64,000 nucleotides of DNA, from contig NC_014666.1 in assembly GCF_000166135.1 (NCBI RefSeq), forward strand, positions 6,882,001 through 6,946,000, in the 5' to 3' direction. The DNA comes from Pseudofrankia inefficax. GTDB lineage: Bacteria; Actinomycetota; Actinomycetes; Frankiales; Frankiaceae. A program made the translations under genes and the position numbers. The first letter of the stretch is position 1, and each line of letters starts with the position of its first letter. Shown here piece after piece: positions 10,601-18,630 of this stretch. The notes under the pieces are model-generated. The model made no database searches and was not told the DNA's origin. It worked only from the letters and a program-made list of their open reading frames with translations.

Positions 10601-10741
10601 CGGGCCCACCTCCACCGGCTGCCCGTCGCCGGTGAAAGCGCCGACGCCACCGAGCAGGCGGACCCGGACGCCGGACCCGATCGCGCCGCCGTGGTCCCCC
10701 ACGCCGTGGGTCACCAGCGCGTCCACCGCCTTGTCACCCAC
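7646..10741 (-). CDS. SARP-type transcriptional regulator with BTAD, NB-ARC ATPase and TPR-like C-terminus
   Basis: 1031 residues. Begins with an OmpR-like winged helix (about 25-115) and a bacterial transcriptional activation domain (about 115-265), the SARP module. An NB-ARC/AP-ATPase follows with Walker A GPGGIGKT near residue 300, Walker B RMLLVLDNCEHV and the sensor TSRERLGL. The remainder is helical and TPR-like. This is the AfsR/large-SARP plan, usually controlling secondary metabolism or nearby genes; the target is unknown. The GTG at 10739-10741 has GAGGTGATC just upstream. The frame stays open to 11428 but overlaps the divergent dehydrogenase there, so the shorter start is preferred. 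Confidence 0.88.
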   Translation of the reverse strand: MGDKAVDALVTHGVGDHGGAIGSGVRVRLLGGVGAFTGDGQPVEVGPPRCQALLAALALSPGTALSVARLVDLVWGADRPRTAERTLHSYVARLRRALGPAAITTVGAAYRLEVPADAVDALRFARLVETGDTAAALAQWVGAPLAGLRVTPGLAAIVDGLEERWLVAVETDLAGRIETDPAAALGRLAELTASHPDREELWALRMTALYRTGRQGDALGAYQTARRHLVERLGVEPGPRLRALEAMVLGQDSRLAVPAPVGGRPGNLPPRPGRLIGRDADLATVRLALSSWPVVTLVGPGGIGKTCLAVAAAGREEDADGAWLVDLVQAGSAADVPRAVAATLGVKESAGRDLTGSVVAALRPRRMLLVLDNCEHVLAGAAALAQAVADGCPRTRVLVTSRERLGLRGGHERVVPVGPLEPDGPGAELFRERAAALSVPRDPAGTDDAARAGPPGMARPDPVTEICRRLEGMPLAIELAAARTTTLRPADLLARLDNQLRLLVTVDGGQAGTGRHRAMRATIQWSYDLLTPPERTLLRRLAVFIGAFDLPAATAVAGDGPASAGTQPAGAQSFGSALAPGDAAAFDAGDVDEALAGLVARSMVVAEPGARRRRFRLLEPIRHFAVERLDQAGEADVLADRHAAWCADRVTEIHRLLLGRDEVAGVADLDELWPNLRSAFDWALRRADRRLAYALVRPLVTEIPRRNRGELGDWVERLLALTPAEDVEVVAFGLVWAGQRYKLAQDPAAFDRLLARQVSRTIPAEPVPAVVADSVAAEAGSVSAGGADAGGSAGGIVDVAVQHGLASVRQDFPALGLLTPSLIAWFRGRGDDDLAEHLELDVGASHVFGGRFAEGDATVGVLVERYRVAGPPTLLNMALLLLGYAALLQNRPARAEELLGAAVAVEVPARTHSPNRCVEARAYFRRGERARAYDILREHVDELLDSGNMQAICVTAVEFVNMMTTVDRLAEANRVLRHLDRVAPYWATLVADARQTIDAAGRRPPEPDLDDHEALEYIRAVLTELTPPARV

Positions 10742-10877
10742 GATCACCTCACCCGGTACGGGCGGTTTTCGGCTCAACCATAACGCAACAGATCTTCGAC
10801 CGAGGCCCGGTGCGGGCCAAGGACCGTGGTCAAGGGATGCCGAAACCAGGAGGCGCGATCGTGACAGGGACCAGGTC

Positions 10878-11858
10878 GTGAAGGCCATCGTGCAGGACCG
10901 GTTCGGCCCGCCGGACGTGCTGCGGCTGGCCGACGTCGACGTTCCCCGGGTCGGTGCCGGTGACGTGCTGGTGCGGGTGCGCGCGGCCGGGCTGAATCCG
11001 TACGACTGGCACATGCTGCGCGGCGACCCGTACGTCGCCCGGCTGATGGGCGGGGTCGGCGTGCGGCGGCCGACGTCCCGGGTGGCCGGGCTCGACGCCG
11101 CGGGGACGGTCGAGGCGGTCGGCGCGGACGTCGACGGGGTCGCGGTCGGCGACGACGTCCTGGCGTTCTGCCCGGGCGCGCTCGCCGAGTACGCGCTCGT
11201 CGGGCCGCCGGGCGCGTGGGCGCCGAAACCGGCGAACCTGACGTTCGAGCAGGCAGCCGCGGTGCCGCTGGCGGCGCTGACCGCGCTGCGGGCGGTGCGG
11301 GACGCGGCGGGGCTGCGCGCCGGGCAGCGGCTGCTCGTCAACGGCGCCGCGGGCGGCATCGGCACCTTCGCCGTCCAACTGGCGGCCGGCCTGGGCGTCG
11401 AGGTCACGGGGGTGTGCGGCTCCCGCAACGTCGAGCTGGTGCGTTCGCTGGGCGCGGCGCACGTCGTGGACTACCAGGCGCAGGACGTCCTCGGCTCACC
11501 CGAGCGGTACGACGCGATCCTCGACAACGTCGGCAACCTGCCGGCGCGCCGGCTGCGCCGGCTGCTGGCTCCGGGCGGGATCCTCCTGCTCAACGGCGGC
11601 GGCTCGCCGGGCAAGGTGTTCGGCGCCGTCGGCAGGTTCGCGGGTGGCGCCGCGCTCGGCCTCGTCGTCCGCCAGCGGATCCGGCCGCTGGTGGCGAAGC
11701 CGAACGGCGTCGACCTGCGCACCCTCGCCGGCCTGCTCGAAGCCGGCCTGCTCGCCCCCGTCCTCGACCGCGCCTGGGCGCTGCCCGAGGCCGCGGACGC
11801 GCTGCGCCAGGTCGAGGCCGGCCACGTCCGCGGAAAGGTCGTCGTCACCGTCGGCTGA
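10878..11858 (+). CDS. NAD(P)H:quinone oxidoreductase-like MDR dehydrogenase
   Basis: 326 residues of the medium-chain dehydrogenase/reductase superfamily. N-terminal GroES-like domain (KAIVQDRFGPPDVLRL) with AAGLNPYDWHMLRG, then a Rossmann domain with VNGAAGGIGTFAVQLA. Neither the catalytic nor the structural zinc cysteines appear, so this is the zinc-independent quinone-reductase branch, expected to reduce quinones or enones with NADPH. The GTG at 10878 opens at the conserved MKAIV position. It is divergent from the SARP gene, a common pairing of a regulator with a target; a regulatory link is only inferred. Confidence 0.88.
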   Translation: MKAIVQDRFGPPDVLRLADVDVPRVGAGDVLVRVRAAGLNPYDWHMLRGDPYVARLMGGVGVRRPTSRVAGLDAAGTVEAVGADVDGVAVGDDVLAFCPGALAEYALVGPPGAWAPKPANLTFEQAAAVPLAALTALRAVRDAAGLRAGQRLLVNGAAGGIGTFAVQLAAGLGVEVTGVCGSRNVELVRSLGAAHVVDYQAQDVLGSPERYDAILDNVGNLPARRLRRLLAPGGILLLNGGGSPGKVFGAVGRFAGGAALGLVVRQRIRPLVAKPNGVDLRTLAGLLEAGLLAPVLDRAWALPEAADALRQVEAGHVRGKVVVTVG

Positions 11859-11861
11859 CCA

Positions 11862-11913
11862 GCTGGCGACCGCCCTGGCCACGGTTCGTCAGGGCCAGGG
11901 CGGTCGGGCCAGC
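11862..11913. terminator. Strong hairpin between convergent genes (bidirectional terminator)
   Basis: CGACCGCCCTGGCC (11867-11880) pairs perfectly with GGCCAGGGCGGTCG (11893-11906) across a 12-nt loop. The outer GCTGG/CCAGC bases extend the stem past a small bulge. It sits between the converging dehydrogenase and M13 peptidase genes. There is no T-tract, as usual in GC-rich actinomycetes. Confidence 0.75.
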
Positions 11914-11924
11914 CGAAGGGCGGG

Positions 11925-13880
11925 CTACCAGATGCGGACCCGCTCGGCCGGCTCCAGCCAGAGGCCGTCGCCGGGGGCGGTGTCGAACACCTCGTGGAAC
12001 TCGTCGAGGTTGCGCACGATGTTGGCGCGCAGCTCCGGCGGGCTGTGCGGGTCGGTCGTCAGGTACTGGCGCTCCAGCTCCAGCCGGCGCTTGGTCCGCC
12101 ACACGTAGGCCCAGTTCATGAACAGCCGACGCCGGTCCTCGCGGGCCGCGGTGCCGCCCTGGGAGATGACGTATGCCACGTGGGCGATGGTCAGGCCGCC
12201 GAGGTCACCGATGTTCTCGCCGACGGTGAGGGCGCCGTTGACCTTCTCCCCCGGCAGGTTGCGCGGCTCGAACCCGTTGTACTGCTCGACCAGGGTCTTC
12301 GACTTCACCTCGAAGGCCGCCTTGTCGGCCGGGGTCCACCAGTCGTTCAGGTTGCCGGCGCCGTCGTACTGCGCGCCCTGGTCGTCGAAGCCGTGCCCGA
12401 CCTCGTGGCCGATGACCGCGCCGATGCCGCCGTAGTTCTCGGCCGGGTGGGCGTCGGGGCTGAAGAACGGCTTCTGCAGGATGCCGGCCGGGAAGCAGAT
12501 CTCGTTCGTGCCCGGGTTGTAGTAGGCGTTCACCGTCTGCGGCAGCATGAACCACTCGTCGCGGTCGACCGGAGCGCCGATCTTGGCCAGGTCCCGGTCG
12601 GTCTCGAACGCGGAGGCGGCCTGGGCGTTGCCCATCAGGTCGTCCCGGCGGACCGCGAGCTTCGAGTAGTCCCGGAACCGCTCCGGATAGCCGATCTTGG
12701 GCCGGAACGTCTCGAGCTTCTCGTACGCGCGCTCCTTGGTCTCGTCCGTCATCCAGTCCAGCTGGGAGATCGACGAACGGTAGGCCGCGAGCAGGTTCGC
12801 GACCAGGTCGTCCATCTGCGCCTTGGCGCGCGGCGGGAAGTGGCGGGCGACGTACTCCTTGCCGACGGCCTCACCGATCGAGCCCTCGACGAACGACACC
12901 GCGCGCTTCCACCGGGCCCGCAGCTCGGGCGTGCCGGACAGGGTGCGGCCGTAGAAGTCGAAGTGCGCCTCGACGAACGGGTCCGACAGGTAGGGCGCGG
13001 CCGAGCGCAGCACGTGGCTGACCAGCCAGTCGCGCCACACCTCGATCGGCGTGTCGGTCAGCACCGTCGAGAGGTGCTCGAAGTACGACGGCTGCCGCAC
13101 GCACGCCTCGGCCAGCGTCGCCCCCGGGCCGGTCAGCGAGCCGCCGAGGTTCGTCACGTAGACGTCCCAGTCGAAGGCCGGGCAGAGCGCCGCGAGTTCC
13201 TCGGCCGTCTTCAGGTTGTAGGTCTTCTGGACGTCCCTGGTGTCGGCCCGCTCCCAGTGGCCCTTCGCGAGCAGGGTGTCCAGCGCGAGAATGCGCTGCG
13301 CGGCGCCCGCCGGGTCGGGATGCTCGGCCAGCCCCAGCATGCGGGTCAGGTAGTCGACGTACTTCGCGCGGATCTCGGCGAACTTCTCGTCGCGGTAGTA
13401 CGACTCGTCCGGCAGGCCGAGACCGCCCTGGAGCAGGTGGAACAGGTACCGGTCGGAGTTGCGGTCGTCGGTGTCGACGTAGGAGCCGAACAGCCCGCTG
13501 CCGCCGATCCGCTCGAACGTCCCGAGGAAGGCTGCGAGGTCGCGGACGTCGAGCAGCCCGCGGGCGGCCTCGAGCAGCGTCCGCGCGGGGTCCAGCCCGA
13601 GCGCCTGGATCGCCTCGGTGTCCAGGAAGGAGTTGTAGAGGTCGGCGATCTTCCGCGCGTCCTCGGCCTGCGTGGCCGGGTCCTGCGCGGCGAGGTCGGT
13701 GATGATGTCGCGGACCTGCTGCTCGGCGGCATCGGCCAGCTGGACGAACGGGCCCCAGCTCGAGCGGTCGGACGGGATCTCCGCCTCGACGAGCCACCGG
13801 CCGTTCACGTGGCCGAAGAGGTCGTCCTGCGGTCGTACGTCGAGGTCCATGCCCTCACGGGCGTCGTCGAGGATGCTCAC
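11925..13880 (-). CDS. M13 family zinc metallopeptidase (neprilysin/PepO-like)
   Basis: 651 residues, the normal M13 length without the membrane anchor. The N-terminal peptidase_M13_N domain starts at DDLFGHVNGRWL. The zinc site is HEVGH near residues 489-493, followed by GFDDQGAQYDGAGNLNDWW. The third ligand is the Glu of ENIGDLGGL near 553. NAYYNP matches the substrate-backbone binding motif. No signal peptide is visible, so it is probably a cytosolic oligopeptidase. It starts at a GTG with GGAGA about 10 bases upstream. The DUF1905 gene lies 73 bp upstream on the same strand, so the two may be co-transcribed. Confidence 0.93.
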   Translation of the reverse strand: MSILDDAREGMDLDVRPQDDLFGHVNGRWLVEAEIPSDRSSWGPFVQLADAAEQQVRDIITDLAAQDPATQAEDARKIADLYNSFLDTEAIQALGLDPARTLLEAARGLLDVRDLAAFLGTFERIGGSGLFGSYVDTDDRNSDRYLFHLLQGGLGLPDESYYRDEKFAEIRAKYVDYLTRMLGLAEHPDPAGAAQRILALDTLLAKGHWERADTRDVQKTYNLKTAEELAALCPAFDWDVYVTNLGGSLTGPGATLAEACVRQPSYFEHLSTVLTDTPIEVWRDWLVSHVLRSAAPYLSDPFVEAHFDFYGRTLSGTPELRARWKRAVSFVEGSIGEAVGKEYVARHFPPRAKAQMDDLVANLLAAYRSSISQLDWMTDETKERAYEKLETFRPKIGYPERFRDYSKLAVRRDDLMGNAQAASAFETDRDLAKIGAPVDRDEWFMLPQTVNAYYNPGTNEICFPAGILQKPFFSPDAHPAENYGGIGAVIGHEVGHGFDDQGAQYDGAGNLNDWWTPADKAAFEVKSKTLVEQYNGFEPRNLPGEKVNGALTVGENIGDLGGLTIAHVAYVISQGGTAAREDRRRLFMNWAYVWRTKRRLELERQYLTTDPHSPPELRANIVRNLDEFHEVFDTAPGDGLWLEPAERVRIW

Positions 13881-13953
13881 AGAACGGAAGTCTCCAGTCG
13901 ATTGGGCCGTCAGGGAAGCGTCACGCGAAGAACTGTCCGGTCAGGAGAGGGTC

Positions 13954-14406
13954 TCAGCGGGTGCGGCGCCCGGCGCTGAGAGCCTCGACGGTCTTCGTGA
14001 TCCGGGTCTGGCGGGTTTCGGGCTTCTTCGCCTCAACCACCCACCGGACCCATTCCTTGCGATGGGTGAACGCGAGCGCCTCGAAGGTCGCCTGCGCGGA
14101 GGGCACCGCGGCGATCGCCGCCGCCAGGTCGTCCGGCACCTCGACGACGCGGGGGGCGACGTCCAGAACGAGCTCCACCTCGACCTCGTCGCCCGCGGCG
14201 ACCTTGGCGGCGCGCCGGTTCTCGGCGGACAGCGGAACGAGGTACCGGCCGCCCATGGGGGCGACGGTGGTCTGGTACGAGTGCGGCCCGATCGTCACCG
14301 TGACCTTCGGACGCTTGCCACTGTTCAGCTCCGCGACCACGTCCGGGGGCACCTCGATGCCCGTCGCGGTGGCGCCGTGGAGCTCGACCGTCGTCCGGAA
14401 TCTCAC
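13954..14406 (-). CDS. DUF1905 / YdeI-OmpD-associated family protein
   Basis: 150 residues. The first 95 form a DUF1905 beta-barrel-like domain (RFRTTVELHGATATGIEVPP... GDEVEVELVLD). The C-terminal part (FEALAFTHRKEWVRWVVEAK, ending KTVEALSAGRR) is the YdeI/OmpD-associated helical segment. Some relatives are called bacteriocin-protection proteins, but the biochemical function is not established. It is expressed with, or just before, the M13 peptidase. Confidence 0.8.
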   Translation of the reverse strand: MRFRTTVELHGATATGIEVPPDVVAELNSGKRPKVTVTIGPHSYQTTVAPMGGRYLVPLSAENRRAAKVAAGDEVEVELVLDVAPRVVEVPDDLAAAIAAVPSAQATFEALAFTHRKEWVRWVVEAKKPETRQTRITKTVEALSAGRRTR

Positions 14407-14445
14407 CCGTCCAGTATGGCCGTCCCGCGGTCACCTGGAGCCCAG

Positions 14446-14480
14446 GTAGGGGCCTCGGGGACCAGCCCCGAGACCCCTAC
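14446..14480. terminator. Stem-loop terminator downstream of a solute-binding protein gene
   Basis: GTAGGGGCCTCGGGG (14446-14460) pairs with CCCCGAGACCCCTAC (14466-14480) with one mismatch and a 5-nt loop. It lies 24 bp past the stop of the minus-strand gene at 14505 and before the DUF1905 start, so it should end that transcript. Confidence 0.8.
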
Positions 14481-14504
14481 GCGCTTCGGCCCGACGCGGA
14501 CGCG

Positions 14505-15749
14505 TCAGGTGGCGGGCGAGACGGTCTTGCCGGCGACCAGCTCGCCGCAGACCGGGTCCGCCCCCTTGACGAGGGTGAACGTGCCGGCTTCCAGCTTCGT
14601 GATCCACGTGCAGTTGTCCGGGCCGGCCACGACGTTCGTCCGGTCGTTGATGTCGACCTTGTGGCCGCCGAAGAGGCCCATCGCGTCCCAGTCATGGATG
14701 TTCGACAGGGCACTGATCAGCGACGCCTGCGTCGGGGTCGCGCCGGCGGCCTTCAGGGCCCGGACCAGCAGCCCGACCGAGGCATAGCCGTTGTAGGACG
14801 CGTACGTCGGCGCGGTGGCGATCTTCGCGCTCACGAAGTCGGCCGCGAGCTGCTTCGTCGCGGCGGTCTTCATCTCGACGGGCTCGTAGCCGAGCGTGAA
14901 ATAGACACCCTCGGCCTGGTTCAGCGCGCCCGGGCCGGCCTGCAGCAGGTCACCGCCGTAGCCGGTCGGCAGGAACGCCGCCTTGAGGCTCACCCCCTGG
15001 TCGCGCAGGCCCTTGATCAGGGAGAACGCGGTGCTCGGGTCCACGGCTGGGTAGATCCCGTCGATGCCGGCAGCCTTCATCGCCAGCACCTCGGGGCCCA
15101 CGTCGGTGCTGCCGAACGGGAACTTGGCGTTGAGGTAGCCGGCCTTGACGCCCGACACCTGCGCCGACAGCGCCGAGGAGCTGGCCGACTCCGAGGAGAC
15201 CGGCGAGGCGCCATAGCCAAGCGCGGCCAGGTTGGTGACGCCCAACTGCCCGAGGAGCTTGCCGAAGGTCGTGGCGACCTTCGTCTGCTGGAGCGCGCCG
15301 GTAACCCCGAACATGTTCTTCGAGGTCGTCCACTCCGGCCCGTCCGAGGCACCACCGATGACGGGCACGTTGTGCGCGGTGAGGTAGTTCGAGGTCGTCA
15401 GAAGAAGGGCCGACTGGGCCAGTACCGCCACCACGTGGTCCCTGGTGACGAGCTTCTGGGCGGCCGTGAGGGCAGTCGTCGGGTTCGTCGCGGTATCCGC
15501 GACGACATATTTGATCGTGTAGCCGTTGCGGGACGCAAGATACGTCCCCGCCTTGACGCCGTCGACGAACGTCTTGCTTCCCGACGCCGCCGGGCCGGTG
15601 AGGTCGGCGAGTACGCCGATCGTCACGGATCTGTTGGCTGTGCCCTGCGTGCCTGTGCCGCCCCCGCCGGTCGATGAGCCGCAGCCAGCGGCCAGCAGCA
15701 CCGTCGCGGTCGCCAAGGCGCCCAACGCGATGCGTCGCGTGCGGATCAT
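14505..15749 (-). CDS. ABC transporter substrate-binding lipoprotein (branched-chain amino-acid/HAAT type)
   Basis: 414 residues. Lipoprotein signal with lipobox LLAAGC (Cys near residue 23), then a Gly/Ser/Thr linker and the type I periplasmic-binding fold (SVTIGVLADLTGPAASGSKT; later ANYLTAHNVPVIGG-type hinge segments). This family captures amino acids, amides or aromatic acids for Liv-type importers. No permease or ATPase is adjacent, so it is an orphan binding protein. GGGGAGG sits only 2 nt before the ATG at 15747-15749, and an in-frame ATG 15 nt further upstream is the alternative. Confidence 0.88.
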   Translation of the reverse strand: MIRTRRIALGALATATVLLAAGCGSSTGGGGTGTQGTANRSVTIGVLADLTGPAASGSKTFVDGVKAGTYLASRNGYTIKYVVADTATNPTTALTAAQKLVTRDHVVAVLAQSALLLTTSNYLTAHNVPVIGGASDGPEWTTSKNMFGVTGALQQTKVATTFGKLLGQLGVTNLAALGYGASPVSSESASSSALSAQVSGVKAGYLNAKFPFGSTDVGPEVLAMKAAGIDGIYPAVDPSTAFSLIKGLRDQGVSLKAAFLPTGYGGDLLQAGPGALNQAEGVYFTLGYEPVEMKTAATKQLAADFVSAKIATAPTYASYNGYASVGLLVRALKAAGATPTQASLISALSNIHDWDAMGLFGGHKVDINDRTNVVAGPDNCTWITKLEAGTFTLVKGADPVCGELVAGKTVSPAT

Positions 15750-16105
15750 TGCCTCCCCATCCATTTTTGATTGCAAGCGTCGACAATGGATGTGACCGCG
15801 CCGTGCTAGGGCGCCTCAACCCATGGCCTTGGGTTCTCCCCGCTTGCCGGTCTGTCTCGCACCGCGACCTGTCGGGTGTCGGCAAGAATCGCGTCCGAAC
15901 GCCATTGGAAGGTCTGTTTGATGCAAGACGGCCGGGTTGAATTCGACATCGACAGCCGAGTGCATATTAGCCAGCGCACCCGGTCACGTAGCGGCAGGGT
16001 CCGTTGAGCCGCGTGAGCCCGACCGGATGACAGGCCCACCCGCTTCCCCGCCGTCCAGGCCGTGGACCAGCGGCACCGCCCGAATCCGCGATGGCGTGGC
16101 GCCGG

Positions 16106-16222
16106 CCACAGGAATCCGTTCACGGCCCGCGAACGGCCGCGACCTTGTGTTCCCAACCACAGGAATCTGTTCTCAAAACCGGCCCAACAATCCGGTCGAG
16201 TGTGTCGTGCGCCACAGGAATC
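16106..16222. repeat. Three regularly spaced copies of CCACAGGAATC
   Basis: Copies begin at 16106, 16157 and 16212, spaced 51 and 55 bp. Identity outside the 11-bp core is partial (CCACAGGAATCCGTTC, CCACAGGAATCTGTTC, CCACAGGAATCCGAGA). Too short and degenerate for a CRISPR array. It could be a regulator-binding array or a decayed tandem repeat. Confidence 0.5.
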
Positions 16223-16358
16223 CGAGAGGCGGGGGGCACGAGGTCCCGGGCCGGTCCGCCCGGCATCGCGCATGTCGACACGCTTCGATTTCTCCCGGTT
16301 ACCGGATGGGCAGCGGGTCGCCCTTAGCGCAGGGGCAGCCCGGAGTGTCTCCGCAGGC

Positions 16359-16380
16359 TGTGATACTGCTGAGGATCACA
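16359..16380. promoter_or_regulatory. Possible operator: TGTGAT-N10-ATCACA
   Basis: Perfect 6-bp half-sites with a 10-bp centre, about 50 bp upstream of the plus-strand binding-protein gene. The arm sequence recalls Crp/GntR-type sites, but the spacing does not match canonical Crp (N6). Confidence 0.35.
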
Positions 16381-16428
16381 AAGGCCACAGCGAAATCATT
16401 CTTCAAGCGATGACGAGGGAGCCCGGGA

Positions 16429-17784
16429 GTGACGAGACACGGTCCCGCGACCAAGGCTGGGTCGTCGGCGGCGCCGCGCGCGACGGCCCACAGCGGGGCG
16501 CCGCGGGCGGCAGCCCACGGCCGCCTGCGGGCGCGCACGGCCGCCTCGGCCGCCCTCCTGGTCGTCGCGTCGACCTTGGTCGCCTGCGGTTCCGGATCGT
16601 CGACCTCGGCGGGCCGCAACGCGTCGTGCCCGTCCGGGGTACCGGGCGTGACATCCAACTCGATCAAGATAGGGCTCGTCCTGCCGGACACCGGCGGCCC
16701 GGTCGCCGAAGCCTTCCGGCCGGCCCGCGGCGCGGTGGACGCCCGCATCGCGAAGCAGAACGCCGCGGGCGGGGTGAACGGCCGCCAGATCGACGTGACG
16801 TGGCAGGACGACGAGGGAGACGCGGGCGTCTTCACGCACGCCGTGCAGACCCTCGTCCAGACCGACCAGGTCTTCGGCCTGATCGCGCAGACGGTCAACC
16901 TCACCGACCAGTCCGCGAGCTGGCTCCAGCAGGCCGGGGTCCCGGTCACCGGCCTGCCCACCAGCCCCATCTGGAGCAACTACAGCAACGTCTTCCACCT
17001 CGGCTCCCTGTTCAACAAGGGCGGCGCGGTCGACACCTACGGCCGGTACGTCAAGGCCCAGGGCGGGACCAGGGCCCTGATCGTGATCGACCCGAGCGCG
17101 CCCACCTCGGCGAACCTCGCCGACCAGATGGCTCCCAGCCTGCGCAGCCAGGGGATCACCGTGGTGGGGCAGACGTCCTACTCGGAGAACTCCTCGAACC
17201 CGGCCAAGGTGGCGACGCAGCTTCGCCAGGAAGGGGCCGACACCCTGGTCGGCGCGGTTCAGGCCGATGCCTTCATCGACATCTACGCCGCGGCCCGGGC
17301 CGCCAACGTGAACCTCAAGGTCGCCCTCAGCTCCAGCGACTACGGCCCTGCCCAGATCAAGCAGCGGGGCAAGGAGATGGCCGGCATGTCGATGACGATG
17401 GCCTTCCAGTCGTACACGTCGAACTCGCCGGCCATCAAGGCGTACCAGGACGCCATGACCACCTACTCCCCCGAGACCGAGAGCCCCTTCGACGACCTCG
17501 CCATCGTTTCCTACGCGGCGGCCGACGAAATGATCAAGGGCCTGGAACTCGCCGGGGCCTGCCCCACGAGGCAGTCGTTCATCACCAACCTGCGGAAGGT
17601 CACCAGCTACGACGCCGGCGGGCTGCTCGCCCCGACGAACCTGAGCAAGCCGCACGACCCCGTCTCCTGCTTCAACTTCCTCAAGGTGAGCGCGTCAGGC
17701 GACAGTTTCGCGACGGTGCCGGGCAACAGCCCGAGCGGCTTCTGGTGCGGCGAGCCGGTACCCGCCTCGGCCGCCGGCTCCTAG
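16429..17784 (+). CDS. ABC transporter substrate-binding lipoprotein (HAAT type)
   Basis: 451 residues. The long basic N-terminus is followed by a hydrophobic segment and lipobox LVAC in the signal region, then the type I binding fold (NSIKIGLVLPDTGGPVAEAF ... AAGGVNGRQIDVTWQDDEGD). The Cys pair near the C-terminus resembles other actinobacterial HAAT binding proteins. The ligand is unknown. GTG start at 16429 with GAGGGAG upstream. It is divergent from the related gene at 14505-15749. Neither has transport partners nearby, so both probably serve a permease encoded elsewhere. Confidence 0.87.
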   Translation: MTRHGPATKAGSSAAPRATAHSGAPRAAAHGRLRARTAASAALLVVASTLVACGSGSSTSAGRNASCPSGVPGVTSNSIKIGLVLPDTGGPVAEAFRPARGAVDARIAKQNAAGGVNGRQIDVTWQDDEGDAGVFTHAVQTLVQTDQVFGLIAQTVNLTDQSASWLQQAGVPVTGLPTSPIWSNYSNVFHLGSLFNKGGAVDTYGRYVKAQGGTRALIVIDPSAPTSANLADQMAPSLRSQGITVVGQTSYSENSSNPAKVATQLRQEGADTLVGAVQADAFIDIYAAARAANVNLKVALSSSDYGPAQIKQRGKEMAGMSMTMAFQSYTSNSPAIKAYQDAMTTYSPETESPFDDLAIVSYAAADEMIKGLELAGACPTRQSFITNLRKVTSYDAGGLLAPTNLSKPHDPVSCFNFLKVSASGDSFATVPGNSPSGFWCGEPVPASAAGS

Positions 17785-17811
17785 AAGGCCCGGCCTTCGT
17801 CGCGGGCCGCC

Positions 17812-17906
17812 GCGTCGGCCTTGATCGCCGTTTGGGCCCTGCGATGGTCGCGGAAACGTCCCCGCTACGACCACCTCAGGGCCTAAGCCGCGATCAAGAC
17901 CGACGC
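17812..17906. repeat. 95-bp imperfect palindrome between convergent genes
   Basis: Outer arms of 30 nt match at 25 positions (GCGTCGG, CTTGATCGC and GGCCCTG blocks), with an inner TGGTCG/CGACCA pair. It can fold into one long cruciform and lies between the convergent binding-protein and tetR stops. It could act as a bidirectional terminator or be a dispersed REP/MITE-like repeat. Confidence 0.7.
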
Positions 17907-17938
17907 GGTGAATGGCCGAGCGGGGCCCGTGCCACGCC

Positions 17939-18568
17939 TCAGCGGGTGAGGCCGTCGATGACGAGGCCGAGGGCGTTGATCATCTCCGTGCGGGCGGTCT
18001 CGGTGTCGGGGGCGCGGGCGATGTAGAGGGCCGCCTCGTCACTGGCGCCCATGAGGACGTGGGCGAGCGGGTCGACCGGTTGGCGCCGGATGCGGCCGAT
18101 CTCCATTCCCCAGACGAGCACGTCCCGCACCAGGCCGAAGACGTGGCGCTGGCACAGCTCGCGCCATTCGGCCCAGCCCAGCACCGAAGGACCGTCGAGC
18201 AGGACGATCCGGTGGACCTCCGGCTCGACGCAGATCCGCAGCCAGGTATCGGCCGCCAGCCGCATCGCCTCGATGGGGTCGGTCGAGCCCGCGGCGGCGA
18301 CCTCGTCCGCGATGCGGGCCGCGACGTCCGCCTCGACGGCCTCGACGACCGCGGCGAACAGGGCGGTCTTGTCGGCGAACTGGTGGTAGAGCGCTCCCCG
18401 GCTCACCCCGGCGGCCGTCACGATCGACTCCGTCGCGACCGCGGCGAAGCCCTCCGCGGCGAACAGCCGCCGACCGGCGGCGACCAGGGCCGCTCGGGTC
18501 GTGGCGGAACGATCCACCTGACGGCGCCGCGGCGGCGTCGTCGGTCCTGGACTGGGCAACGAAGGCAC
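17939..18568 (-). CDS. TetR/AcrR family transcriptional repressor
   Basis: 209 residues. N-terminal TetR helix-turn-helix (ATESIVTAAGVSRGALYHQF, then ADKTALFAAV), with a helical ligand domain after residue 75 of the TetR_C_33-like kind. GTG start at 18566-18568 preceded by GGGGGAG. It is divergent from the alpha/beta hydrolase gene, and the 62-bp gap holds a TetR-style operator at 18602-18622. It therefore most likely represses both itself and the hydrolase and is relieved by a small hydrophobic ligand, probably the hydrolase substrate or product (inference). Confidence 0.92.
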   Translation of the reverse strand: MPSLPSPGPTTPPRRRQVDRSATTRAALVAAGRRLFAAEGFAAVATESIVTAAGVSRGALYHQFADKTALFAAVVEAVEADVAARIADEVAAAGSTDPIEAMRLAADTWLRICVEPEVHRIVLLDGPSVLGWAEWRELCQRHVFGLVRDVLVWGMEIGRIRRQPVDPLAHVLMGASDEAALYIARAPDTETARTEMINALGLVIDGLTR

Positions 18569-18601
18569 AGCCAGATTCTCCCCCGTCGCTGCCGTTGTTT
18601 T

Positions 18602-18622
18602 ACATACAGTCTGTCGGTATGT
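18602..18622. promoter_or_regulatory. TetR-family operator between tetR and the hydrolase gene
   Basis: ACATAC at 18602-18607 is inverted as GTATGT at 18617-18622, with a partly symmetric GTCTGTC centre. This closely resembles known QacR/TetR-like sites. It covers the presumed promoter and overlaps the upstream ATG of the hydrolase gene. Confidence 0.75.
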
Positions 18623-18630
18623 TTCTTCGC

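Larger units (their letters stand above)
15777..16428. other. 652-bp divergent intergenic region between two solute-binding protein genes
   Basis: Must hold promoters for both divergent binding-protein genes. It contains three spaced copies of CCACAGGAATC (16106, 16157, 16212) and an inverted repeat TGTGAT-N10-ATCACA at 16359-16380, about 50 bp before the plus-strand start. No gene is supported: frames here are short and lack codon bias. Confidence 0.55.

Noticed and set aside
7244-10783. Long plus-strand frame across the SARP gene
   Set aside because: Antisense shadow caused by high third-position GC; no domain and no start signal.
16106-16222. CRISPR array
   Set aside because: The repeat core is only 11 bp, the copies differ outside it and there are no cas genes in the window.
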